Source: Burkholderiales bacterium Ga0074133 (GTDB lineage Bacteria > Pseudomonadota > Gammaproteobacteria > Burkholderiales > Burkholderiaceae_C). From it: a DNA stretch of 47,492 bases. The notes under the pieces are model-generated. The model saw nothing but the letters and a program-made list of their open reading frames with translations. It had not been told where the DNA came from and made no database searches. Position numbers and translations under genes: made by a program. The stretch covers positions 1 to 47,492 of the forward strand of contig LNEG01000154.1 of assembly GCA_001464865.1 (NCBI GenBank). Direction: 5' to 3'. Of the stretch, positions 1 through 8,181 are shown one piece after another (position 1 is the stretch's first letter; the number at the start of each line of letters is the position of its first letter).

Positions 1-564
1 CGGCTCGTCCAGCAGCAGCATGTCGGGCTTGGAGAGCAGCAGGCGGCACAGCGCCACGCGGCGCTTTTCACCACCCGAGAGCACGCCGATGTTGGCATCC
101 CACGGTGGCAGGCGCAGCGCGTCGGCAGCAATTTCCAGCTGGTGTTCTGAATCGGTACCAGCCGTGGCAATGATGGCTTCCAGCTCGGCCTGCTCGGCTG
201 CCAGCGCGTCAAAGTCAGCGTCTTCGGCGCCATAGGCGGTGTAGACCTCTTCCAGCCGGGCCTTGGCAGCAAACAGCTTGCCCATGCCTGCTTCCACGCT
301 CTCCCGCACCGTTTGTGTGGGGTCAAGCTGCGGTTCCTGGGGCAGGTAGCCGATGTTAAGGCCAGCCATGGGAATGGCTTCGCCTTCGATTTCCTTGTCG
401 ATGCCCGCCATGATCTTCAGCAGGGTGGACTTGCCCGAACCGTTGGTTCCGAGCACGCCGATCTTGGCGCCCGGGAAGAAGCTCAGGGAGATGTCTTTCA
501 GGATCTGCCGCTTGGGGGGCACGATCTTGCCGACGCGATTCATCGAAAAAACGTATTGGGCCAT
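1..564 (-). CDS. ettA: Energy-dependent translational throttle protein EttA (ABC-F ATPase), N-terminal part
   Basis: This is the first 188 codons of an ABC-F protein; the rest lies beyond the left edge. Members of this family are soluble ribosome-binding ATPases, and EttA binds the ribosomal E site and gates entry into elongation according to ATP/ADP ratio. Visible: a start [13 protein letters not shown], the hallmark stretch [18 protein letters not shown], Walker [10 protein letters not shown], the LPQEPQL Q-loop region, the ABC signature [16 protein letters not shown], and a Walker B LLLDEP at the window edge. These match E. coli EttA closely rather than Uup or YheS. The ATG is at 564-562. 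Divergent from rhlE, with a 243-bp gap (565-807) that should hold both promoters; I see no clear -35/-10 pair in it. Confidence 0.93.
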   Translation of the reverse strand, partial: MAQYVFSMNRVGKIVPPKRQILKDISLSFFPGAKIGVLGTNGSGKSTLLKIMAGIDKEIEGEAIPMAGLNIGYLPQEPQLDPTQTVRESVEAGMGKLFAAKARLEEVYTAYGAEDADFDALAAEQAELEAIIATAGTDSEHQLEIAADALRLPPWDANIGVLSGGEKRRVALCRLLLSKPDMLLLDEP

Positions 565-807
565 GGGTATCTAACCTGCAAAAGGGAGCAGAAATTCTGC
601 GTGCAAACCGCGATTATCGGGCCATGCGACAATACACCTGCGCCGGGCTCCAGTTGCCTGTCGCATCAGCACACCGCTGGGGACGAAGGCAGCATCCGCT
701 TCCTGGCTCCCACCCTTGAACCTCATCAGCCTGATGACTGGCTCGACAACCCGACAGGTTGCACGACAGGCCGATACCCAGCGTCCCGGACGGACGCATC
801 CAACCAC

Positions 808-2614
808 ATGACATTTGACGAACTGAACCTGGCGCCTGCCATCCTGAAGGCTGTGCACGAGACGGGTTACGAAACCCCGACCCCCATTCAGGCGCAAGCC
901 ATCCCCGCCGTTCTGGAGGGTCACGACCTTCTGGCCGGCGCGCAGACCGGCACCGGCAAGACTGCCGCGTTCACCCTGCCCCTGCTGCACCGCCTCTCGC
1001 AAAGCGCTGCCCCCAAGAACAAGTTCGGCGGCAAGGGCATCCGCGCCCTGGTGCTCACACCCACCCGTGAACTCGCCGCCCAGGTCGAGGAATCCGTGCG
1101 CGAGTACGGCAAGTACCTGGACATCAACTCCACCGTCGTCTTCGGCGGCGTGGGCATGAACCCGCAGATCGACCGCGTCAAGCGCGGCGTCGATATCCTG
1201 GTGGCCACCCCCGGCCGCCTGCTGGACCTGCAGCAGCAGGGCTTCCTGGACCTGTCCACCGTGCAGGTGCTGGTACTCGACGAAGCCGACCGCATGCTCG
1301 ACATGGGCTTCATCCACGACCCTGGTGCCCAAGGACAAGCAAAGCCTGCTGTTCTCGGCCACGTTCAGCGACGAAATCCGTGAACTGGCCGCCACGCTGC
1401 TCAAGAATCCCCGCAGCATCCAGGTCACACCCAGCAACACGACGGTGCAGCGCATCACCCAGGTCATCCACCCGGTGGGCCGCGGCAAGAAAAAGCAGGT
1501 GCTGCTGCACATCATCCAGCAGCACAACTGGAGCCAGGTACTGGTGTTCACCCGCACCAAGTTCGGCGCCAACAACGTGGCTGAATTCCTGACCAAGAAC
1601 GGCGTGCAGGCCATGGCCCTGCACGGCAACAAGAGCCAGAGCGCACGCACGCAGGCGCTGGCCGGCTTCAAGAGCGGCGACATCCGTGCGCTGGTGGCCA
1701 CCGACATCGCGGCACGCGGCATCGACATTGATGACCTGCCGCATGTCGTCAACTACGAAATCCCGAACGTCTCGGAAGACTACGTTCACCGCATCGGCCG
1801 CACCGGACGTGCAGGTGCGACCGGCGAAGCCGTGAGCCTCGTCTGCATGGACGAAGAAGGCTTCATGATGGACATCGAGCGCTTTACCAAGCAGCAGATC
1901 CCGGTACAGGTCATTGAAGGCTTCGGCCCCGATGCTGGTGAAAAGGCTGAGCCGATTGCCATGGGCCGCCAGACCATCTGGGGCGGCGCAGGCAAGCCAC
2001 CGAGCCGCGACGTGATGCAGGCTGCCGCCAAGGCCGCCCGCAGCGAAATGATGGACCGTATTCGCACCAACAAGGCAGGCCAGGGCGCAGGCGGTGGCGG
2101 CGGAGGCGGTGAACGCGCTCCCCGCCCGGCAGGTGGCGGCGGCCGGGGCGGCCGTACTGGCGGCGGTGCAGCTGCTGCTGGTGGTGGCGGCAATGGCCCG
2201 CGCGGTGGTCGTGCAGGTGGCGGTGGCCAGGGCGGCGGCGCACGCGCCGGTGGCCAGCCCCCGGCACGCGGCCGCTCTGGCGGCGGAAATGGCGGTGGCT
2301 ACGAGGGCGGCGGTGGCGGCAATCGCTACGACGACTCTCAACCCCCACGCGCCAATGCCCACCTGGGCACCCACATGGGCCATGCAGGCCCCGGTCACCG
2401 CAGCTCGGGCAACTCGGGCGGCGCAGGCGGACAGCCAGACCCGATGCGCACCAGCGTGGACAGCATGAGTGCCGGCGGTCGCCGCGGCGGCGGTGGCGGT
2501 TATCGCAACTCGGGAGGTGGTGGTTATGGTGGTGGATCAGGCGCGGGTGGTGGCGGTGGCCGGGGCAACGGGCCTCGTGGGCCAGGCGGTTCTCGCGGCT
2601 CTTTCGGCCGCTGA
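808..2614 (+). pseudogene. rhlE: DEAD-box RNA helicase RhlE, split by a short deletion/frameshift
   Basis: RhlE-type helicases remodel rRNA structures and help RNA decay. The reading frame from ATG 808 encodes the Q motif ([11 protein letters not shown]), motif I (AQTGTGKT), Ia (PTRELAAQ), Ib (TPGRLLD) and II (DEAD) up to residue 171 in GFIHD. Directly after base 1320 the frame breaks: the continuation [15 protein letters not shown] (motif III SAT) is in the +2 frame from about 1322 to the TGA at 2614, with motifs IV-VI ([10 protein letters not shown]) and a long Gly/Arg-rich tail. Family alignment expects six residues (like IRRVLT in E. coli) between the D and L, so about 17 nt are missing. 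Either the gene is broken or the deletion is a sequence error. Its last 89 nt overlap the next gene. Confidence 0.85.
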
Positions 2615-3257
2615 CGCGAACGACACCGGGCACCCTGCCCGGCAGCACGGCGGGAGCGGCCGCCGGTGGGCCATCCAGCCTGCGTCTGCAGTGCATGTGC
2701 TCCATGCACTGGGGCGGCGTGCGCCCGCCATCGTCCATCCGCGGGTGTTTGCCCATGCAGTGGACTTTTCGGCCATGCCGGCCTTGCCACCGATCGATGA
2801 TGTGTACATCACGCTCGGGACCACCATGGCCGCAGCCGGCAGCCAGCGCGCTTTCCGCGCCGTGGACTACGAGGCCGTGATGGCAACAGCACGGGCGGCG
2901 CGCGCCGCAGGGGCCTCGCGCTGCGGTGTGGTCACGGCCATGGGGGCCAAGGCAAGCTCCGCCTTTTTCTACAACCGGGTCAAGGGCGAGGTCGAGCGCG
3001 ACCTGGAGACGCTGGGGTTCACCACGCTGGTGATTGCGCAGCCTTCTCTGCTGCTGGGCGAACGCGCGGCACTGCAGCAGGCGCCACGCGCGGCCGAGTC
3101 GTTCTCCATGAAGCTCTTCCAATGGGCAGACCCGGTCATCCCCGCCGCCTACCGTGCGCGGCCCGCCGCGGATGTGGCGCGCGCCCTGGTGCGCGCTGTG
3201 CAGACGCGGAGCGCGGGTATCTTCCGCATTCAGGGCCGCGACCTCGACGCGTTCTGA
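2526..3257 (+). CDS. NAD(P)-binding atypical short-chain dehydrogenase, Htatip2/TIP30-like
   Basis: A 243-residue Rossmann-fold protein. It starts [20 protein letters not shown], so the nucleotide-binding GATGLVG motif lies at residues 13-19. It continues with [22 protein letters not shown], a GVVTAMGA strand, [14 protein letters not shown] (YxxxK catalytic-like pair) and [11 protein letters not shown], the usual order of the oxidoreductase/epimerase family related to human HTATIP2. The substrate is unknown. The start at ATG 2526 is chosen because it just precedes the Rossmann strand and has GGAGGTGG at 2513-2520, 5 nt upstream. This start, its ribosome binding site and the whole nucleotide-binding loop lie inside the glycine-rich tail of rhlE in a different frame (89-nt overlap). 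A short extra segment after AALSAAD looks longer than in relatives. Confidence 0.8.
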   Translation: MVVDQARVVAVAGATGLVGQAVLAALSAADANDTGHPARQHGGSGRRWAIQPASAVHVLHALGRRAPAIVHPRVFAHAVDFSAMPALPPIDDVYITLGTTMAAAGSQRAFRAVDYEAVMATARAARAAGASRCGVVTAMGAKASSAFFYNRVKGEVERDLETLGFTTLVIAQPSLLLGERAALQQAPRAAESFSMKLFQWADPVIPAAYRARPAADVARALVRAVQTRSAGIFRIQGRDLDAF

Positions 3258-3459
3258 GCAGGTCAACGGGTGCGCCTGCGACCGTGGGGCTTCGCTGATC
3301 ATGGCATCTGCGCGCGGCAGCTCGCAGCCCATTGCGTGCTGACGAAAGCGCCTGTGATCGCTTTGCAACCGGATGTACACAGCGTGCGCCGGGGCAAACC
3401 CCGCAGGTAACATCGCCGTAACACGGCCGCCCTTAGACGCCGCTTTACCGGCACCCCAC

Positions 3460-5331
3460 ATGACTCTGCATTCACCCCGCTTGTCGCAGCTGCCCGACCA
3501 GGCAGACGCATCCGCCACGCGCTTTCGGCTTCTGAAGCTACGTCCTGCCGCAGCAGCGCTGGCAGCCGTGCTGCTGCTCAGCGCTTGCGCCAGCACGCCT
3601 TTGCCGCCCTGGCCCTCCACGCCGGGCACAGTCACAGCTCAGCGGCCATCCGCACCGGCACCGGTGGCGAGTGTGCAGCGGGGCACCGTAGTCCCTGCAC
3701 CGCTGGGCCAGGAGCGCCCGGTTGCAGTAGCCAGCCCGCTGCCGCCTCCCACGGCCCTGGTGGCGCAGGACGAAGGCCCTATCGCAGCGCCCCCCTACAA
3801 CGCCGCAGTGGAGGCCCGCTTCCCCGACCCAGCGATTTCGTACGACACGCCAGGCCTGGGACGTGACCGCCGCGCCTTCACCACGAATGCCGAACTCGGC
3901 CAGTGGCTCCGCTCTCTGGCTGAGGCCGTGCCTTCCGGGGGCACACGCACCCAGCTGGTCAACGCAGGCACGTCGCAGCGGGGTGAACCCATCCTGGGCC
4001 TCGTGGCTACCCGCGCAGCCTCGACCGATCCTGTAGCGCTGTCGAAAAGCGGGCGTCCCACTGTCCTGCTGATAGGCCAGCAGCATGGCGACGAACCCGC
4101 GGGCAGCGAAGCACTGCTGGTGATCGCGCGCGAGCTGGCGCAGGGGCTGCTGGAGCCCCTGCTCGACCGCGTCAACGTGGTGGTGGTGCCGCGCGCCAAC
4201 CCCGATGGCGCCACGGCAGGTACACGCGTCACAGCCAATGGGGTCGACATGAACCGCGACCATCTTTTGTTGGGCACGCCCGAGGCACGCGCTCTGGCCA
4301 AGCTGGTCAACGATTACCAGCCCATCCTGGTGGTGGACGCCCACGAATACACGGCCGTGGGGCGGTATCTGCAGAAGTTCAACGCCATCCAGCGGTACGA
4401 CGCGCTGCTGCAGTACGCCACCACGGCCAACTACCCCGAGTTCCTGACCAAGGCGTCTATGGAGTGGTACCACCAGCCCATGGTGGCAGCCCTCAAGGCA
4501 CAGGGGCTCACCAGCGACTGGTACTACACCACGTCCACCAACCTGCAGGACAAGCTCATCTCGATGGGCGGCACGCAACCGGATACGGGGCGCAACGTCA
4601 ACGGTCTCAAGAACACGGTCAGTCTGCTGATCGAGACACGCGGTGTGGGCCTGGGCCGCATGCACATCCAGCGGCGCGTGCACACCCAGGTGACGGCTAT
4701 CACCAGCGCGCTGCGCAGCACGGCAGAGCGCGCGGCCAATCTGGAGCAGGTGCGTTCGTTCGTGGTGCGTGACGTAAGCGCCATGGCCTGCCGCGATCAG
4801 GTCGTGGTGGAGGCAGAAGCCACACGCACCCAGCGCGAGCTGGATTTTCTGGACCCCGAGACGGGCGCAGACCGCAGCGTCAAGGTGGACTGGAATTCCT
4901 CGCTGACCCTGCGCCCGGTGAAGGTTCGCCCACGGCCCTGCGGTTACTGGCTGTCGGCTTCGTCTGCAGGGGCGGTGGAGCGCCTGAAACTGCTGGGCGT
5001 ACAGGTGCTGCGCATTGCCGAGCAGGGTTCGTTGCTGGCGGACATCTACCGCGAAACATCGCGCGAGACGGCAGACCGCCAGGATGTCATTGGCAACATC
5101 GCCGGCGGTTCAGGCATTGTTCGGGTTCAGGTCACCCCCATGCGCAGCGCGATCGATGCGCCACCTGGCAGCTACTACGTGCCGCTGAACCAGCCCCGCG
5201 CCCACCTGGCGGTTGCTGCGCTGGAACCCGATACCCAGAACAGCTACTTCGCCAACCGGCTCATCACCGAGCTGGACCACACGGCGCGCATCATGTCCAC
5301 GCCCTCGCTGGTGTTCGAAGAGACTGACTGA
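3460..5331 (+). CDS. M14-family zinc carboxypeptidase, predicted lipoprotein
   Basis: A 623-residue exported peptidase. A lipobox LLSAC puts the lipidated cysteine at residue 43, after an unusually long polar N-terminus; then comes a Pro/Ala-rich linker to about residue 130. The catalytic domain shows H209-G-D-E212 (the HxxE zinc pair), H295 in VDAHEYT as third ligand, and E392 in LLIETRG as the general base, which is the M14 carboxypeptidase layout. NPDGA and MNRDH motifs between them fit substrate binding. The C-terminal about 200 residues are unassigned. The ATG at 3460 is preferred to an upstream in-frame ATG (3373) because the sequence between them is not family-like. Likely acts on peptides, possibly cell-wall peptides, in the periplasm; substrate is inference. 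Confidence 0.82.
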   Translation: MTLHSPRLSQLPDQADASATRFRLLKLRPAAAALAAVLLLSACASTPLPPWPSTPGTVTAQRPSAPAPVASVQRGTVVPAPLGQERPVAVASPLPPPTALVAQDEGPIAAPPYNAAVEARFPDPAISYDTPGLGRDRRAFTTNAELGQWLRSLAEAVPSGGTRTQLVNAGTSQRGEPILGLVATRAASTDPVALSKSGRPTVLLIGQQHGDEPAGSEALLVIARELAQGLLEPLLDRVNVVVVPRANPDGATAGTRVTANGVDMNRDHLLLGTPEARALAKLVNDYQPILVVDAHEYTAVGRYLQKFNAIQRYDALLQYATTANYPEFLTKASMEWYHQPMVAALKAQGLTSDWYYTTSTNLQDKLISMGGTQPDTGRNVNGLKNTVSLLIETRGVGLGRMHIQRRVHTQVTAITSALRSTAERAANLEQVRSFVVRDVSAMACRDQVVVEAEATRTQRELDFLDPETGADRSVKVDWNSSLTLRPVKVRPRPCGYWLSASSAGAVERLKLLGVQVLRIAEQGSLLADIYRETSRETADRQDVIGNIAGGSGIVRVQVTPMRSAIDAPPGSYYVPLNQPRAHLAVAALEPDTQNSYFANRLITELDHTARIMSTPSLVFEETD

Positions 5332-5549
5332 GTCATCGTTGACGGCACCGGCTGACGTGCCCGGTAAAGGCCCACACTCAGGGCTTCGGCCTCGCTGCCG
5401 CGCAGCGGGCGCAGGGCGTCGAGCGAGTGCTCATCGCCCCTGCCGACACGCCGGGGCGTCATCCCCTTGACCCCGGTCATCCCGATGACGACGGGACGGA
5501 CGGCATGCCCACCGCGCAGCACCGGAAGCGTTTTGAAAGGCTGGAAATT

Positions 5550-5568
5550 TGCTATAAATAATATAGCA
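5550..5568. repeat. Short palindrome of the GCTAT..ATAGC family
   Basis: TGCTATA-AATAA-TATAGCA: 7-bp arms around a 5-bp spacer, in the gap between the convergent M14 peptidase and antiporter genes. Similar palindromes occur at 22376-22398, 30016-30036 and 46305-46321. The gap 5332-5613 holds nothing else I recognise. Confidence 0.6.
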
Positions 5569-5613
5569 TCCTGACCAGATAAATCATGCACCTGCGGCCT
5601 AATTCATCCCAAT

Positions 5614-7389
5614 TCAGCCCCTGTGATGCACCGAAGCAGGGACCGAGCCTGCCGCCAGGCGCATACCGGTCCGCTCCAGCACATGCCGGGACATCGATTG
5701 CGCGAGCGCCTCGTCAGCCATGAACACAGCACTGCCTGTCGCCTGCGCAATGCGATCGGCCTCGTCTGCACTATGGCCACGCACCACGGTCTCGATATGC
5801 GGATTCAGTGCCTGCGCAGCAGCGATGATGGGCTGCACATTCACCCCGGCGGGCGTGGTCACCACCAGCATCGAAGCGCGGGCGATGTGTGCCTGGATCA
5901 GGACAGCCGGGTCAGCGGCATCCCCGAACACGGCGGCCAAGCCCGCCTTGCGCAGCGCCTCCACCAGCTCGCGGTTCTGTTCGGCCACCACAAAGGGAAC
6001 ATCGTTCGCAGACAGTGCCTGGGCCACGCGGCGCCCCACCCTGCCATAACCCACCAGGACCACCTGGCGCGCCAGGTACCGTGCATCGGTGCTCATGGGT
6101 AGTTCGGCCAGTGGGTCATCGCGCTGTTCCAGCCGTCGCGCCAGCGCCGACCGGGCCAGCAGCCATTTCTGCAGCGGTGCAATTGCGCGGAACAGCAGCG
6201 GATTGAGCGCCATCGAAATCAGTGCCCCCGCCAGAACCAGACTGGCCGCCTCGGGCGGCAGCAGACCCAGCGAGGCACCCAGTCCCATCAGGATGAAAGA
6301 AAACTCACCAATCTGCGCCAGGCTGGCCGACACCGTGAGCGCCGTATGAAGCGGGTAGCGGAACGCCAGCACCAGCGCTGCCGCCGCAAGCGTCTTGCCC
6401 ACGATGATGATGGCCACCACCGCCAGCACCTGCAGCGGTCGCTCCCACAGCACGGCGGGATCGAACAGCATGCCGACAGAGACGAAGAACAGTACCGCGA
6501 AGGCATCCCGCAACGGCAATGACTCCTGCGCTGCGCGGTGGCTGAACTCGGACTCACGCATCACCATGCCGGCAAAGAAGGCTCCGAGTGCAAACGATAC
6601 GCCAAACAGGGCCGCCGACCCAAACGCAATACCGACCGCAGCCGAGACCACACACAGCGTGAACAGCTCACGCGACCCGGTACGCGCCACCTGCCACAGC
6701 AGCCACGGAAACAGCCGACGGCCCACTAACATCATCAGCGCTACAAAGCCGCCTACCTGCAGCAAGGTCCAGCCCAGCGCCTGCCAAAGGGCTGTGCCAC
6801 CGCCGCCAGCGGTACCACCTGAGGCACCAGCGTCCGCTGCACTGCTCCCCTCAACACCAGGGCCCATCCAGACAGCCAGCGGCGGCAACAGCACCAGCAC
6901 CAGCACCATGGCCAAGTCTTCCACTACCAGCCATCCCACCGCAACCTTGCCGGTGTGGCTGTCGAGCAAACCCAGCGCCTCCAGCGCGCGCAACAAGACC
7001 ACCGTGCTCGCTACCGACAGCGCCAGGCCAAACACCAGCGCACCGCCCGGCTCCCAGCCCCACCACAAGGCCACGCCCATGCCCATGCCCGTGGCAACGA
7101 CCATCTGCACAATCGCGCCAGGAACAGCTATCTTGCGTACCGCCAGCAGGTCGTCCCAGGAGAAGTGCAGGCCCACCCCGAACATCAGCAGCATCACACC
7201 GATCTCGGCCAGCTGGCTTGCCATGGCCGCATCAGCCACAAACCCTGGGGTGAAGGGCCCGAGCAGAACACCGGCCAGGAGGTAACCCACCAGCGCCGGC
7301 AAACGCATGCGCACCGCCACAAAGCCGAACACAAGGGCAAGGCCCAGCGCTGCAGCAATGGTTTCGATGAGTGAAACGTTGTGGGGCAT
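5614..7389 (-). CDS. ybaL: CPA2-type monovalent cation:proton antiporter with RCK domain (YbaL/KefB-like)
   Basis: A 591-residue inner-membrane antiporter. Residues about 1-400 form a hydrophobic Na+/H+ exchanger domain of roughly 12 segments, including MLLMFGVGLHFSWDDLL and the conserved VGWLVVEDLAMVLVLVLL helix with its ED acidic pair. A Gly/Ala-rich loop (residues about 175-195) separates two helices. The C-terminal part is an RCK_N (TrkA-N) domain starting VVLVGYGRVGRRVA with the GxGxxG NAD-binding loop. This architecture is that of YbaL/KefB/KefC; no separate KefF/KefG ancillary subunit is nearby, so YbaL fits better than the glutathione-gated Kef systems. Role: K+ or Na+ efflux coupled to H+ entry, gated by cytosolic nucleotide. 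Stands alone, convergent with the M14 peptidase gene. Confidence 0.85.
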   Translation of the reverse strand: MPHNVSLIETIAAALGLALVFGFVAVRMRLPALVGYLLAGVLLGPFTPGFVADAAMASQLAEIGVMLLMFGVGLHFSWDDLLAVRKIAVPGAIVQMVVATGMGMGVALWWGWEPGGALVFGLALSVASTVVLLRALEALGLLDSHTGKVAVGWLVVEDLAMVLVLVLLPPLAVWMGPGVEGSSAADAGASGGTAGGGGTALWQALGWTLLQVGGFVALMMLVGRRLFPWLLWQVARTGSRELFTLCVVSAAVGIAFGSAALFGVSFALGAFFAGMVMRESEFSHRAAQESLPLRDAFAVLFFVSVGMLFDPAVLWERPLQVLAVVAIIIVGKTLAAAALVLAFRYPLHTALTVSASLAQIGEFSFILMGLGASLGLLPPEAASLVLAGALISMALNPLLFRAIAPLQKWLLARSALARRLEQRDDPLAELPMSTDARYLARQVVLVGYGRVGRRVAQALSANDVPFVVAEQNRELVEALRKAGLAAVFGDAADPAVLIQAHIARASMLVVTTPAGVNVQPIIAAAQALNPHIETVVRGHSADEADRIAQATGSAVFMADEALAQSMSRHVLERTGMRLAAGSVPASVHHRG

Positions 7390-7576
7390 GGATCAGTGCG
7401 AAGCAAAACGCGGGCCGGACTGCACGCAAAGTCTTTATAACCGCAGAGCCCAGCGGGCCCTGTTTTCCAGCCGTGTCGCACCCTTCAGGGCCCGGGAGTC
7501 AAGGTATGATCCGCAGCCTGCCGCAATATGCGTACCGGCCTCAGCAGGTCTTCGCGGCCGCACCTCTTTTTTCTGC

Positions 7577-7653
7577 CTGCCCGTAGCTCAACTGGATAGA
7601 GCAATAGCCTTCTAAGCTATAGGTCGGGGGTTCGAGTCCCTCCGGGCAGGCCA
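7577..7653 (+). tRNA. tRNA-Arg (anticodon TCT)
   Basis: A 77-nt cloverleaf: acceptor CTGCCCG/CGGGCAG, D arm GCTC..GAGC, anticodon stem ATAGC/GCTAT with loop CTTCTAA, T arm with GGTTCGAGTCC, discriminator G and encoded CCA. It begins with C1 paired to G72, a little unusual. It reads AGA/AGG codons, which are rare in this high-GC genome. Confidence 0.95.
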
Positions 7654-8025
7654 CACACATCCATAGCCACCGTCGTCGCACCGGCAGCGCCGCTCTTGCG
7701 CGCATGGCGCTCAAATCAGAAACTGCGCAGGAACGCGCAGCGTTCGCCCGGACGGGCTTGCCCGCTGGGTGCTCCGGCGTTGTGCCTGCATCATGGGTAT
7801 TCGGGCGAGAGACGCCGCTGGCTGGGCGCAGCGGGTAAGCAAAACCGTGCGGGTTGGAGGCACCGCGACAAGCACTTCGGGCGGTTGAACCGCTGGCAGC
7901 GAGCGGTCGCCGATGTCTGACCTGGATGCTCGCGGGCCGGTACGACACATCCGGCTGCGTAGTGACCCTGCGACTCTGCGCAGGCGCCGAAAATCATCGA
8001 TGCTTCAAAATCTTGGCCAAAAACA
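7654..8025. other. Non-coding gap between tRNA-Arg and tRNA-His
   Basis: About 370 bp with no convincing gene. Open frames here have no family-like sequence, and one minus-strand frame runs straight through tRNA-Arg, giving the familiar false peptide GLEPPTYSLEGYCSIQLSYG. Some GC-rich inverted stretches (around 7730-7790) could fold, but none ends in a T-run. I see no recognisable RNA gene. Confidence 0.5.
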
Positions 8026-8051
8026 AAAGCGCCCCATGAATGGGGCGCTTT
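8026..8051 (-). terminator. Rho-independent terminator after tRNA-His
   Basis: AAAGCGCCCC at 8026-8035, a 6-nt loop, and GGGGCGCTTT at 8042-8051: a 10-bp perfect stem. On the minus strand it is followed by TTGTTTTT, and it lies 6 bp beyond the tRNA-His 3' end, so it ends the hupB-ppiD-tRNA-His block. Confidence 0.85.
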
Positions 8052-8057
8052 GTTATC

Positions 8058-8134
8058 TGGGGTGGCTGATGGGGCTCGAACCCACGACAACAGGAATCAC
8101 AATCCTGGACTCTACCAACTGAGCTACAGCCACC
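8058..8134 (-). tRNA. tRNA-His (anticodon GTG)
   Basis: Cloverleaf on the minus strand with acceptor GTGGCTG/CAGCCAC, the encoded extra G(-1) opposite C73 that identifies tRNA-His, anticodon loop TTGTGAT, T arm GGTTCGAGCC and encoded CCA. It lies 47 bp downstream of the ppiD stop and probably shares its transcript. Confidence 0.96.
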
Positions 8135-8181
8135 GTAGCTTTGTATTATAGCCCGGGTTTTTCACCCCGGAAGAAAACTGC

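Noticed and set aside
571-1752. 393-codon minus-strand open frame over rhlE
   Set aside because: Antisense to conserved helicase motifs; amino-acid make-up is that of a GC3-driven shadow.
7541-7948. 135-codon minus-strand frame through tRNA-Arg
   Set aside because: Contains the well-known false peptide GLEPPTYSLEGYCSIQLSYG made by translating a tRNA.
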